In this document: piece after piece, positions 28,080-36,358 of the stretch
Position numbering within the stretch: the first letter of the stretch is position 1
Layout: the number at the start of each line of letters is the position of its first letter
Assembly (NCBI GenBank): GCA_005880875.1
Contig: VBJI01000083.1
Location: 1 to 48,452, forward strand
Source: Chloroflexota bacterium
GTDB taxonomy: Bacteria > Chloroflexota > Dormibacteria > CF-121
Direction of reading: 5' to 3'
Length of the DNA stretch: 48,452 nt
Translations under genes and position numbers: made by a program
Notes under the pieces: model-generated
Told to the model about the DNA's origin: nothing
The model's database searches: none
The model's input: only the letters and a program-made list of their open reading frames with translations

Positions 28080-29579
28080 TTAGGGCTTGAAGCTGCGGGT
28101 GCGGCGTTCGGCTCGTGCCTGTTGAAGGCTCTGCAGCGCCTGCGCCAGCATCGCGGCACGATCGTCCTTTCCCCGCTCGCTGGCCGCCACGCCGGTGTCG
28201 ACCGCCAGCCGGACGATCTCGCCGTTCGGGGACGCCGCGTATGGATGTTCTTCCAGCGCCGGTCGCAACCGGTCCGCCTGACGCACGGCGACCGCCCGAT
28301 CCCCTTCCGGGATCACCAGGCAGAACTGGCCGTCGCGGATGCGAGCCAGGGTGTTGACCCGCCGCGTCTTGGCACGGACCACAGCGACAAACTCGCGAAG
28401 AATCCGACCGAGGCCGCCCTCGCCGTACTTGCCGCGCAAGACCTCATAGGCCTCGATCTCGAACAGCACAATGGCGAGGTCATGGCTGTAGCGCGAGGCG
28501 CGGCTGATTTCGGTGTCGACAAGGTCATCGAGGTAGCGGTTGCTATGCGCGCCCGACTGGGTATCGAGGAGGGCCAACTGCTCGGCCTGGATCAGCTTGC
28601 GACCCATGACCAGGGCATACAGGCCTTCGGCGACGAAGCTCTCCAGGCCCGCCAGGCTCTCCTCGAGATCCTCGCGCGGACGATCGAATCCGACCACGAT
28701 CGCACCGAACGTCGAGCCGCCCTTTTGCTCCGGAATGGGCACGCCCGCAATGCTGCCTTCCCTGACCGCGTCGTCGGTTAGATAGCGGGACCACGCGCTT
28801 TTCGAGACATCGGGAACGGTGACCGTGCGATCGGCGTGCTTGACCCACTCGGCGATCCCCTCGACCAGGCGGCGCTTGGCCTCGACCAATGCGTCGGGTG
28901 AGGGCTGGTCGTATGCCGAGGCAAGATCGGAACCGTTGTCGTCCATCATCAGAACCAGCCCATAGTCGGCGCGGGTCAGGTAGAGGGCGGCATCGACAAC
29001 GTGCTGCGACAGCATCTGCGAGTTGGATTCCGCGATCTCGGACTGCAGCCGGCGCAGGGCATGACTGACGCGCTCCTTCGCCTGCAGCTCGGCGAGCAGA
29101 TTCAGCCCGACCGACACCAGCTCGCCGGCGCCCAGCAAGTTCTCAGGGTCGTGGTCTGACACGGCGTCCGCGGCCTGGATCAGGTCGTCGGGGAAGATCT
29201 TCAGTCGGAAGGCGAGCTCGGCAAACTCTTCCACCGAGTTGGGCGCGAATTTCACCGCCGGACCGAGGACCGCACCGATCTGGACTTCCTTCTCGTTGCG
29301 CACCGGAGCGATGAAGTGTCCCACCCCGGATTTGCAGACGGCCATCCCTTCCTCGTTGCGCTTCAAGAAGTCCGGGTCGTTGTAGAGGGGGCAGGCCTTA
29401 CGCTCCTGCAGGAGGCGGCAGTAACGCGGATAGTCCTCCACGGGGGTAAGCGGGTGCGCCTCGAGGTCGAAGACCTGCAGCTTGAGCCCGGTCGAGGCCT
29501 GGAAGCGGTCCACCATCCGGGCGAACTCCGGACTGCTGACCAGGGTGCCGAGCTCCCCTTCCTGCGGTTCTACCTCCAT
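28080..29579 (-). CDS. PocR-GAF-GGDEF-like sensor with degenerate GGDEF
   Basis: About 499 residues. The N-terminal third has a PocR-type ligand domain with the cysteine pattern YCRLLQERKACPLY and AVCKSGVGHFIAPV. A helix and a GAF-like domain follow (AALYLTRADYGLVLMMDDNG ... GSIAGVPIP ... GAIVVGFDRP). The last third resembles GGDEF (DTQSGAHSNRYLDDLVDTEI, HDLAIVLFEIEAY), but the signature is RDGQF instead of GG(D/E)EF, so cyclic-di-GMP synthesis is unlikely. The ATG at 29579 is chosen because codons further upstream look non-coding. The frame is open to a GTG at 29738, which has TAGTGT six bases upstream, so a longer form cannot be excluded. Confidence 0.8.
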   Translation of the reverse strand: MEVEPQEGELGTLVSSPEFARMVDRFQASTGLKLQVFDLEAHPLTPVEDYPRYCRLLQERKACPLYNDPDFLKRNEEGMAVCKSGVGHFIAPVRNEKEVQIGAVLGPAVKFAPNSVEEFAELAFRLKIFPDDLIQAADAVSDHDPENLLGAGELVSVGLNLLAELQAKERVSHALRRLQSEIAESNSQMLSQHVVDAALYLTRADYGLVLMMDDNGSDLASAYDQPSPDALVEAKRRLVEGIAEWVKHADRTVTVPDVSKSAWSRYLTDDAVREGSIAGVPIPEQKGGSTFGAIVVGFDRPREDLEESLAGLESFVAEGLYALVMGRKLIQAEQLALLDTQSGAHSNRYLDDLVDTEISRASRYSHDLAIVLFEIEAYEVLRGKYGEGGLGRILREFVAVVRAKTRRVNTLARIRDGQFCLVIPEGDRAVAVRQADRLRPALEEHPYAASPNGEIVRLAVDTGVAASERGKDDRAAMLAQALQSLQQARAERRTRSFKP

Positions 29580-29777
29580 GATGCTGTCCGGCCTTTGAAG
29601 GGATGGGTCGACCTTCAAGGCAACAACGCTGTAACGGCGGAAAACCTGTCGCGCCTCCCCGGCCCCGGCCCGAATACGGGCTGAATACGCAGGCAAGCTC
29701 CCGTTCGAGCGCCATTCTAGACGAGAATTTGCGGGCACGCCGCTACACTAGGGCCCGGCAAGACCACCACGATCAAG

Positions 29778-30407
29778 ATGCTGGTCGGGTTGCTTCGGCC
29801 GACCTCCGGTGCCGCCCGGGTCGCCGGCATCGACATCATGGCGGAGCCCGAGAAAGCCAAGGCGCGGATCGGCTATGTACCTGACGCCGCCATGCTCTAC
29901 GACAAACTGAGCGCGCGGGAGTTCCTCGAGTTTTCCGGCGACCTCTACCACGTCGAGCCGCGCCTCCGGGATCGCCGTATCGGGACCTTACTGAAGCTGT
30001 TCGGCCTCGAGCCACGAGGCAACGACTTCCTGTCCGGCTATTCACGCGGAATGCGGCAGAAGGTGTCGCTGGCCGCCGCCCTGTTGCACGACCCGCAGGT
30101 GCTCTTCCTCGACGAACCCACCGTCGGCCTCGATCCACAGAGTGCCCGCCAGATGAAAGACATCCTCCAGGACTTCTGCCAAGAGGGAAAGACCGTGTTC
30201 TTCTCCACCCATATCCTGGAAATCGCGGAGCGGATGTGCACCCGACTCGCGATCATCAATCACGGCCGGCTAGTTGCGATGGGAAGCCTGCAGGAGCTGC
30301 GCCACATGGTGGGCCAGGATGGGCAATCGCTGGAGCAGATCTTCCTCGAGCTGACCGGGAGCCGGGAGGACGACGTCAGCGCGATCTTGCGCGGCCTCGA
30401 AAGCTGA
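29778..30407 (+). CDS. ABC transporter ATP-binding protein, 5'-truncated
   Basis: The first ATG gives 209 residues that start after the P-loop. Present are IGYVPDAAMLYDKLSAREFL (Q-loop region), the signature YSRGMRQKVSLAAALL, Walker B VLFLDEPTVGLD and the switch histidine FFSTHILE. Upstream in the same frame, codons from 29751 read GPGKTTTIK, a remnant of Walker A (normally GPNGAGKTTTIK) with NGA missing. Before it there is no ABC-type N-terminus and a TAG closes the frame near 29718. TACACT (29744-29749) may be the surviving -10. About 40 N-terminal residues are lost, so the product should not bind ATP normally. It is paired with the permease four bases downstream. Confidence 0.85.
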   Translation: MLVGLLRPTSGAARVAGIDIMAEPEKAKARIGYVPDAAMLYDKLSAREFLEFSGDLYHVEPRLRDRRIGTLLKLFGLEPRGNDFLSGYSRGMRQKVSLAAALLHDPQVLFLDEPTVGLDPQSARQMKDILQDFCQEGKTVFFSTHILEIAERMCTRLAIINHGRLVAMGSLQELRHMVGQDGQSLEQIFLELTGSREDDVSAILRGLES

Positions 30408-30411
30408 GCCC

Positions 30412-32094
30412 ATGGCCGGGTTGGTGAGCGGCGTCGAGGTCGGCCTGCTGCTCTGGCGGACACAGCTGCGGATGTTCGTCAATCAGACCGTGCGCAGCGG
30501 CAAGCCCGGCCGAATCGTCGGCAGTGTCATTGGTGGCGCGATCATCCTGGTGGCCTGGGCCTGGGAGGCGCTGATCACTGGCGTGGGGGTCGAAGCGGCT
30601 CACCGATTTCGGGCGCCAGTCGACGCCACCCACCTGCTCAGCCTGGGGTTCCTCGGGTACACCGGGGTGCTGGTGTTCAGCAGCCTCGTCTTCAGTCTCA
30701 ACGCGTTACTCCTGAATCCCGACCTCGACTTACTGCTCGCCGCGCCGCGGCCGGTCGAGAGCATCCTGGCGGGCCGGATGGTGCTCCAGGTGATTCGGCT
30801 GTTCCTGCTGAGCCTGCTGTTCACCGGCCCCGCGCTGCTGGTCCTGGCGTACGCCAGCCATAACCCGCTGATCCCCATCGTATTCAGCGCCCTGTATCTG
30901 CTCTATCCCGTGTTCGTCGTCGTGATCATCTCGCTGATGAGCCTGCTGCTGGTCCGTATCATCCCCTCCGGTCGCGGTCGCGAGATCCTGACGCTATTCG
31001 GGGTGGCCGTCGCCGTTGGGATCAACCTGCTCAACTTCCTGCTCAACCCGGCGCTGCGCGACGCTGGCATCGCTCGCCGGAGCGGGTCGCTTTCGCTGCC
31101 GGATATTCCGGGCGCGAGCGCGCCGTGGTTACCGTCCGGCTGGGCCGGCCGCTCCGCGGCGGCCGCGCTCGGCGGCGACTGGTTGACCGCCATCTCGTGG
31201 GCGCTCGTCCTGCTCGCGCTGTCGGCCGTGATCTTCGCGGTCGGAACCAGGCTCAGCGGCCGGCTCTATCTGGCGGGCTGGATCCAGGCGGTGCCTCCTC
31301 GCCGGCGCAAAGTCGGGTCGTTCCGCGATGGCCGTCTCCGGGGTGCGATCCCGCTGCTCAGCCCGCTGCTGGCATCGATCGTCATCAAGGACTGGCGCAT
31401 GCGAACTCGTGACATGGCCCAGCTCGTGCGATTCGCCATGCCCGTGGTGTTTCTCGTGGTCATCTTCGGCCTGCGTTTTCCCCGCTTGCTCAGCTCGGTC
31501 CAAGGCCTGGGCGAGGGTCCAGCCGCCGCCATGCTCGGCCTGGCACCCGCCTGGGTATTGCTCTTCTCGCTGAGCATCTCGCTTGGACTGAGCGCCGTGA
31601 GCCTCGAGGGAAAGAGCATGTGGGTCTACGCGGCCTCTCCCAACACCACCCGGCGGTTCCTCCAGGGGAAGTGCTGGTCGGCCGCCTTGCCGACGGGATT
31701 GCTGGTCGCGCTGGTTGCGGTGGTCAGCGAGATCCTGATCCGGCCCGGATGGCCCTGGGCGGCGACCGCCGTGCTGCTCGCGATCGCCCAGGCCGGTTCA
31801 GTTACGACGCTGATGGTCGGAATCGGCGCCGTCTTCGCGCGATTCGACTGGACGGATGCCCGCCGGATGATGCATCCCGCCGGGGTCTTTATCGGAATGG
31901 CGCTGTTCGCGGTCGTTACCGGCGCGAGCGCCTTGCTCCTGGGGATCTCGCTGGCGCTCGCCGGGATTACACATTTCCCGGTGATGACCACCTGGCTGGC
32001 GGCGATGACGGTATCAGTCGGGGGCGGAGTCGCGGTAGCCGCTCTCAGCTTGCTGATCGGCAACGACCACCTGCGCGGGCTAGAGCTCGGCTGA
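30412..32094 (+). CDS. ABC-2-like exporter membrane subunit
   Basis: A 560-residue protein with about twelve hydrophobic helices arranged in two halves, the pattern of the large 'putative ABC exporter' permeases partnered by CcmA-like ATPases. Typical pieces are LLLNPDLDLLLAAPRPVESI, a substrate-independent marker of this group, and EGKSMWVYAASPN in the second half, where SLE/G-K-W-x-A-P motifs recur. The cargo is unknown. It follows the truncated ATPase gene by four bases and should depend on it. Its 3' end overlaps the thymidine kinase gene by 15 bases. Confidence 0.85.
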   Translation: MAGLVSGVEVGLLLWRTQLRMFVNQTVRSGKPGRIVGSVIGGAIILVAWAWEALITGVGVEAAHRFRAPVDATHLLSLGFLGYTGVLVFSSLVFSLNALLLNPDLDLLLAAPRPVESILAGRMVLQVIRLFLLSLLFTGPALLVLAYASHNPLIPIVFSALYLLYPVFVVVIISLMSLLLVRIIPSGRGREILTLFGVAVAVGINLLNFLLNPALRDAGIARRSGSLSLPDIPGASAPWLPSGWAGRSAAAALGGDWLTAISWALVLLALSAVIFAVGTRLSGRLYLAGWIQAVPPRRRKVGSFRDGRLRGAIPLLSPLLASIVIKDWRMRTRDMAQLVRFAMPVVFLVVIFGLRFPRLLSSVQGLGEGPAAAMLGLAPAWVLLFSLSISLGLSAVSLEGKSMWVYAASPNTTRRFLQGKCWSAALPTGLLVALVAVVSEILIRPGWPWAATAVLLAIAQAGSVTTLMVGIGAVFARFDWTDARRMMHPAGVFIGMALFAVVTGASALLLGISLALAGITHFPVMTTWLAAMTVSVGGGVAVAALSLLIGNDHLRGLELG

Positions 32095-33246
32095 CTCCTC
32101 TGCCACCGTCACCGCTTCCGGTTCCGACCTCGGGGCAAGGCCGATCCGATGATGGTGCCGGCAGCGCGCCTGATAGGTCGCGGCGCCGCCAATGACCACG
32201 AGCGGCGCGTCGACCGGTGCCGGCACCCCATCGACCAGTCGCTGGGTGCGGGTCGCCTGGCGCGAGCCACAATCCGCGTACTGGCAGGACGCCTGCAACT
32301 TGGTGAGCCGGTCGGCGTGTGCCGCCAGCAGTGGCATCGGTCCAAACGGACGCGCGAGGAAGTCGAGGTCGAGCCCGGCGATGATGACGTGCCGGCCGCG
32401 GCTCGCCAGCTCCTCGGCCAGGCTTACGATGTCCGGCCCGAAGAACTGGGCCTCGTCGATGCCGACCACGCGGGTCTCATCCCGCAGCTGGTCGCGCAGC
32501 GCCCCGGCGTCGGGGACGGCAATCGCCGGAAAGCGGATCTCGCGATGCGATGCAACCGCTTCGATGGCATAGCGGTCATCGAGGGCAGGCTTGAAAGCCT
32601 GAATGGTGGACCCGGCGTAGCGCGCCTGGTCGAGCCGGCGGATCAACTCCTGCGTCTTGCCGCTGAACATGCAGCCGCTGATCAGGTCGAGGCTGCCGGA
32701 GGGTTCATCAAACCAGATCTCCTGGAACGTCAACGCCCGGGCCTCCGCCGTGTGGTGCCGCCGGCAGACCGGCAGAAAGCGCTCGGGGGTGCCGTTGATC
32801 GCGTGAAACCGCTGGGTGCGACTGGCCGGATTGCGGCACCCGGGCTGGGCGCAGACGCCGTCGTCGAGCTTTGAGGCGAAGTCGGCGGCGCAGAGCAGCT
32901 CCGGCATCGGGCCGGCGGCCCGGCCGGCGTAATCGAGCTCCCAACCGGCCGCCACCACGTCCACCCGATGCAGCGTCGCCAGGTCATTGAGCACGTCGAG
33001 CAGCCGGTCGTCGTAGTGCTGGGCGTCGTCGACGGTGACCAGCTCGGTCAAGGGGTCCAGCTGGTTGAGCAACTCGTTGGCGTCGGCCACGGCGGTAAGT
33101 CGTTGCATGCGGCGGCCCTGGCGCATCGCCCGCTCGGCCTCCGCCTCCAGCTTCTTGGTCTTGCCCGAATGGGTTGGGCCCGCGTAAACGGTCAGGCTGC
33201 CCAGCCGGCGACGTTCGCGATCCTCGCGATAGCGCTCGTTGATCAT
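32080..33246 (-). CDS. tdk: Thymidine kinase with two fused TK1 domains, the first degenerate
   Basis: A 388-residue protein, about twice the usual ~190. Domain 2 (about 184-370) is a normal type II thymidine kinase: P-loop GCMFSGKT (191-198), DEAQFF (264-269, catalytic E265), GLDLDF (291-296), PFGPMPLLAAHAD, and zinc ligands C321, C326, C362 and H365. Domain 1 (about 15-165) repeats the plan with P-loop GPTHSGKT (23-30), DDAQHY (73-78, Asp where the catalytic Glu belongs), GWELDY, AGPMPELLCAADFASKL and a zinc set C132, C137, C161, H164. Domain 1 is shorter and probably inactive or altered. The role is dT phosphorylation in pyrimidine salvage. Confidence 0.92.
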   Translation of the reverse strand: MINERYREDRERRRLGSLTVYAGPTHSGKTKKLEAEAERAMRQGRRMQRLTAVADANELLNQLDPLTELVTVDDAQHYDDRLLDVLNDLATLHRVDVVAAGWELDYAGRAAGPMPELLCAADFASKLDDGVCAQPGCRNPASRTQRFHAINGTPERFLPVCRRHHTAEARALTFQEIWFDEPSGSLDLISGCMFSGKTQELIRRLDQARYAGSTIQAFKPALDDRYAIEAVASHREIRFPAIAVPDAGALRDQLRDETRVVGIDEAQFFGPDIVSLAEELASRGRHVIIAGLDLDFLARPFGPMPLLAAHADRLTKLQASCQYADCGSRQATRTQRLVDGVPAPVDAPLVVIGGAATYQARCRHHHRIGLAPRSEPEAVTVAEESAEL

Positions 33247-33255
33247 CCCTGCCTG

Positions 33256-33284
33256 ATTATCTATCCATGTCAGACCGCGCTCAA
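33256..33284 (-). promoter_or_regulatory. Promoter of the thymidine kinase gene
   Basis: TTGAGC (33279-33284) and GATAAT (33256-33261) are 17 bases apart on the minus strand. The predicted start of transcription is about three bases before the ATG at 33246, so the mRNA is essentially leaderless. Confidence 0.6.
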
Positions 33285-33312
33285 GCTGGCCAAGACGAGG
33301 ACTAGCGCTGGG

Positions 33313-34500
33313 CTAGGGTCGGCGGAACTCCGCCTTCGCCTTCTCGACCAGCGACGGGTCGGCCAGCAAGTCGGCGCCGGTCATCGCCAACGCCTTCGCC
33401 GCGTCGACCATTGCCTGGTAGCCGCGCAGCGAGCCGGACGCCTCCAGGAACGCCTGCGAGTGACCGGGCACGTCGGCCGGAGCGATGGCGAGGGTGGGGT
33501 GCAGGCCGGGGACGACGTGGGTGACGTTCCCCATGTCGGTCGAGCCGGCGTTCTCCCAGGGGACGGGCTCGACCGGGTCGATGCCGAGGCGCCGCAAGTT
33601 GTCTTCGAAGAGCGCGGCCAGGACGCTGTTGTTACGCAAATCGCTGTACGGATCTTCGTCGAACGTCAGCTTGACGCTGCACCCGGTTGCCAGTGCGGCG
33701 GCCTGGAAAATGTTCTTCACCTTCTGGACGAGCTCCTGCATGTACGCCTCGTCCCGGGCGCGGACCAGGAACTCCCCGCTGGTCCGTTCCGGCACGATGT
33801 TGGGCGCCGTGCCGCCCTCTTTGAGGAAACCGTGCAGGCGGGCGCCTTCTTTGATGTGCTGGCGGAGCATGCTGATGCCGTTGTAGGCCAGCACGAACGC
33901 GTCGAGGGCGTTGATGCCCTTCTCCGGATCGCCCGAGGCATGCGCGGCGCGGCCGATGAACTCGAAATGCATGTGCGTCACCGCCAGCGCCCAGTGGAGC
34001 ACCTGGGTGCGCGTATCCGGATGAAACATCATGGCGGCGTCCACCTCCTGGAAGAGGCCACCGCGGATCAGGCGGATCTTTCCGCCACCGCCTTCTTCGG
34101 CGGGCGTCCCGATCACCTGGATCCGACCCGGGAAACGATCGAGGGCGTCAGCCAGGGCAATCCCGGCCCCGACCGACGCGGTGGCGATCAGGTTATGGCC
34201 GCAGCCATGCCCCAGACCGCGGAGGGCATCGTACTCCGATAAGAACGCAATCGACGGCCCGGTGCCGTTGCGGCGGGTGGCGACAAACGCCGTCGGGGTG
34301 TTGGCAACGCCCACCTCGACCTCGAAGCCGTGCTCCCGCAGCAGCGCCGTCAACCAGCCGACCGCCTGGCGCTCTTCGTAGCCGATCTCGGGGTTGGCAT
34401 GGATGTCCCGGCCGATCCGCTCCAGCTCGGGGCGGAGCGCGTCGATCCTGGTGCTGATCCCGTCCTTCAGCTGGCTGACCGGCGCCTGTGCTACCGACAT
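33313..34500 (-). CDS. M20-family amidohydrolase (AbgB/YtaP-like)
   Basis: A 395-residue zinc hydrolase of the M20D group. It has RRDI-like GRDIHANPEIGYEE, the metal/catalytic motifs GLGHGCGHNL, GTPAEEGGGGKI and MFHPDTRT, the dimerisation/catalytic His in GRAAHASGDPEKG, and a late metal-linked STDMGNVTHVVPG. Relatives split N-acyl or p-aminobenzoyl-glutamate type amides; the substrate is not deducible. The ATG at 34500 matches the family start (SVAQAPVSQLKDGI); the frame extends to 34716 through the divergent gene. TACAAT (34512-34517, minus strand) may be its -10. Confidence 0.9.
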   Translation of the reverse strand: MSVAQAPVSQLKDGISTRIDALRPELERIGRDIHANPEIGYEERQAVGWLTALLREHGFEVEVGVANTPTAFVATRRNGTGPSIAFLSEYDALRGLGHGCGHNLIATASVGAGIALADALDRFPGRIQVIGTPAEEGGGGKIRLIRGGLFQEVDAAMMFHPDTRTQVLHWALAVTHMHFEFIGRAAHASGDPEKGINALDAFVLAYNGISMLRQHIKEGARLHGFLKEGGTAPNIVPERTSGEFLVRARDEAYMQELVQKVKNIFQAAALATGCSVKLTFDEDPYSDLRNNSVLAALFEDNLRRLGIDPVEPVPWENAGSTDMGNVTHVVPGLHPTLAIAPADVPGHSQAFLEASGSLRGYQAMVDAAKALAMTGADLLADPSLVEKAKAEFRRP

Positions 34501-34522
34501 CCTGTCCAATAATTGTATGGCG

Positions 34523-35053
34523 ATGGCGGAGCGTCCAACACTCGACCAGGCGACGGACGAGGACCTGGCCCGGCGGGTTCGAGAAATCATGGCCGAAATG
34601 GCGCCGCTGGAGGAAGCCCTGGGCCGGCTGCGGGCGCAGATCCAGCAGGTGGCGAGCGAGCAAAAGAAACGGGAGCGGGCGCAGCACCTCAAATCCCGGA
34701 TGCAGGTGCGAACCACCGTCGCCCAGGGTCAGATGCCAACGTTGCAGCAGGTGGCGGAGAGTTCCAACGAGCTCGTCCCATCGGAGGCGACCCTCGCCGG
34801 CCTTCGCTTTTTCCGCGACAGCGGCACTGAAATCGGGCTCGGCTACGCCACCGCGCGCGAGCCGACGGTGTGGATGACGAACGGGTCGAGCACCGCCGCC
34901 GTCAAGACGGTTGCCGAAATCCGCACCCGTTACCTCGATGGCTGGGATTTCGGTACGGCGGCGCATCCCGGGGTGCGGATGCACATCCCGAACAGCCGGA
35001 CCGAGAAGATCGTACAGGCGTCAGAGGTCTTCATCCGTGTCGACGACGGCTAA
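34523..35053 (+). CDS. Coiled-coil protein of unknown function
   Basis: A 176-residue protein. The first ~65 residues form a charged coiled coil (EDLARRVREIMAEMAPLEEA, then QQVASEQKKRERAQ). The C-terminal part (EATLAGLRFFRDSGTEIGLG ... TAAHPGVRMHIPNSRTEKIV) looks like a small beta-rich domain. No signal peptide or membrane helix. I do not recognise the family. The ATG at 34523 lies eight bases after TAATTG; the ATG at 34517 is two codons earlier. Divergent starts of this gene and the M20 gene are only ~20 bases apart, so their promoters must overlap. Confidence 0.6.
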   Translation: MAERPTLDQATDEDLARRVREIMAEMAPLEEALGRLRAQIQQVASEQKKRERAQHLKSRMQVRTTVAQGQMPTLQQVAESSNELVPSEATLAGLRFFRDSGTEIGLGYATAREPTVWMTNGSSTAAVKTVAEIRTRYLDGWDFGTAAHPGVRMHIPNSRTEKIVQASEVFIRVDDG

Positions 35054-36312
35054 CTGACCGGCATTTCCCTTTTTGAGGCGACGGCCGACGTCAGTGCGAA
35101 CGCGAGGATGGCCCCGCTACCGGAAATGGCGATCACGCCCGCCATCGGCAGCGCGGAGCTGATCCCGGCGACCCCGACAAGTGGCGCACCGATGGCTCCC
35201 ACGCCGCTTTGAATGACGCCGAGCAAGGCTGACCCGGTTCCGGCGGCGTTGGGCCGCCTGGATAGGGCCAGGGCGGTGGCGTTGGGCACGATGAAGCCGA
35301 CGCTCGAGACCAGAAAGAATAGCGGCGGCAGGACCGCGACCAGGCCGAGGCCGCCGACCAGAACCACGAGCAGCAGGACAATGCCAGCGGTGGCTGCCGT
35401 GATCAAACCAGCCACGAGCAGCCGAGCCGGGGGAACCCAACCGACGAGGCTACCGTTGACCTGACTGGCGATCACAAAGCCGAGAGCATTCGTGCCGAAG
35501 ATCAGGCTGAACGTCTGCGGCGAGACGTGGTAGATCCCTTGCAGGACGAATGGCGATCCCGAGATGTAGGCAAACATCGCCCCGAAGGCCAGGCCACCGG
35601 AGAGCGCGTAGCCAATGAATCGCGCATCGGCGAGCAGCGCGCGGAAGATCGCCAGTGTGCCGCGCAGGCCGCCATCGCTGCGATGTGCTGCTGGAAGCGT
35701 TTCGGGCAAGCCGACCGCGGCGGCGAGCCAGAGGAGCGCCGCAACCAATGCGAGGGTCAGGAAGATGCCGTGCCACGACGTGAAGCGCAGGACCTGGGCA
35801 CCGATCACCGGCGCCAGGATGGGGGCCAGTCCCATGATCAAGACCAGGCGGGAGAAGTAGCGCGCCGCCGCCGATCCGACGTAGAGGTCGCGCACGATCG
35901 CCCGCGCGATCACGATGCCCGCGGCACCGGCCAGTCCCTGTACCAGGCGAAACCCGACGAGCACAGGCGCCACCGGGGCGGTGGCGCAAAGGAGCGAGGC
36001 CAGCACGTAGGCGGCAACCCCGATCAGGAGCGGACGTCGCCGCCCCAGTCGATCACTCAGTGGACCGGCGAGGATCTGACCAAGGGCTAGACCGACAAGA
36101 CACGCCGTCAGCGTGAGCTGAATCACGGACTCGCTCGCCGCCAGATCCCTTCCGATTGCCGGAAGGGCGGGCAGATACATATCGATCGAGAGGGGGCCGA
36201 ATGCGGTCAGTCCGCCGAGGAGCACGAACAACCGCGCTCGCTGCCAGGGCGATCGAACCGGCGCCACCTCCGAGCCGGCGACGGCCTCGGCCGGCTGTTG
36301 ACTCAAAGCCAT
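35050..36312 (-). CDS. Bcr/CflA-type MFS multidrug efflux transporter
   Basis: A 420-residue twelve-helix transporter. The first helix has the Bcr/CflA signature FGPLSIDMYLPALPAIGRDL, motif A is AGPLSDRLGRRRPLL, and the fourth helix contains FRLVQGLAGAAGIVIARAIV RDL-type residues typical of the drug:H+ antiporter-1 branch. It should export amphipathic drugs or small metabolites. ATG at 36312 lies six bases after TAATAC (36319-36324), with TTGCAT further up, and no ribosome binding site. Its 3' end overlaps that of the coiled-coil gene by four bases. Confidence 0.92.
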   Translation of the reverse strand: MALSQQPAEAVAGSEVAPVRSPWQRARLFVLLGGLTAFGPLSIDMYLPALPAIGRDLAASESVIQLTLTACLVGLALGQILAGPLSDRLGRRRPLLIGVAAYVLASLLCATAPVAPVLVGFRLVQGLAGAAGIVIARAIVRDLYVGSAAARYFSRLVLIMGLAPILAPVIGAQVLRFTSWHGIFLTLALVAALLWLAAAVGLPETLPAAHRSDGGLRGTLAIFRALLADARFIGYALSGGLAFGAMFAYISGSPFVLQGIYHVSPQTFSLIFGTNALGFVIASQVNGSLVGWVPPARLLVAGLITAATAGIVLLLVVLVGGLGLVAVLPPLFFLVSSVGFIVPNATALALSRRPNAAGTGSALLGVIQSGVGAIGAPLVGVAGISSALPMAGVIAISGSGAILAFALTSAVASKREMPVS

Positions 36313-36358
36313 ACCAACGTATTAACCCACGGAGTCCAGATGCAATTCCCAGCTCGAG

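Noticed and set aside
29580-29738. N-terminal extension of the PocR/GGDEF-like protein to GTG 29738
   Set aside because: TAGTGT stands six bases upstream, but codon third positions are much less GC-rich than in the body of the gene and the residues show no domain; retained only as an alternative start.
32149-32874. Plus-strand open frame opposite the thymidine kinase
   Set aside because: Shadow of the tandem kinase gene; no motifs and no start signals.
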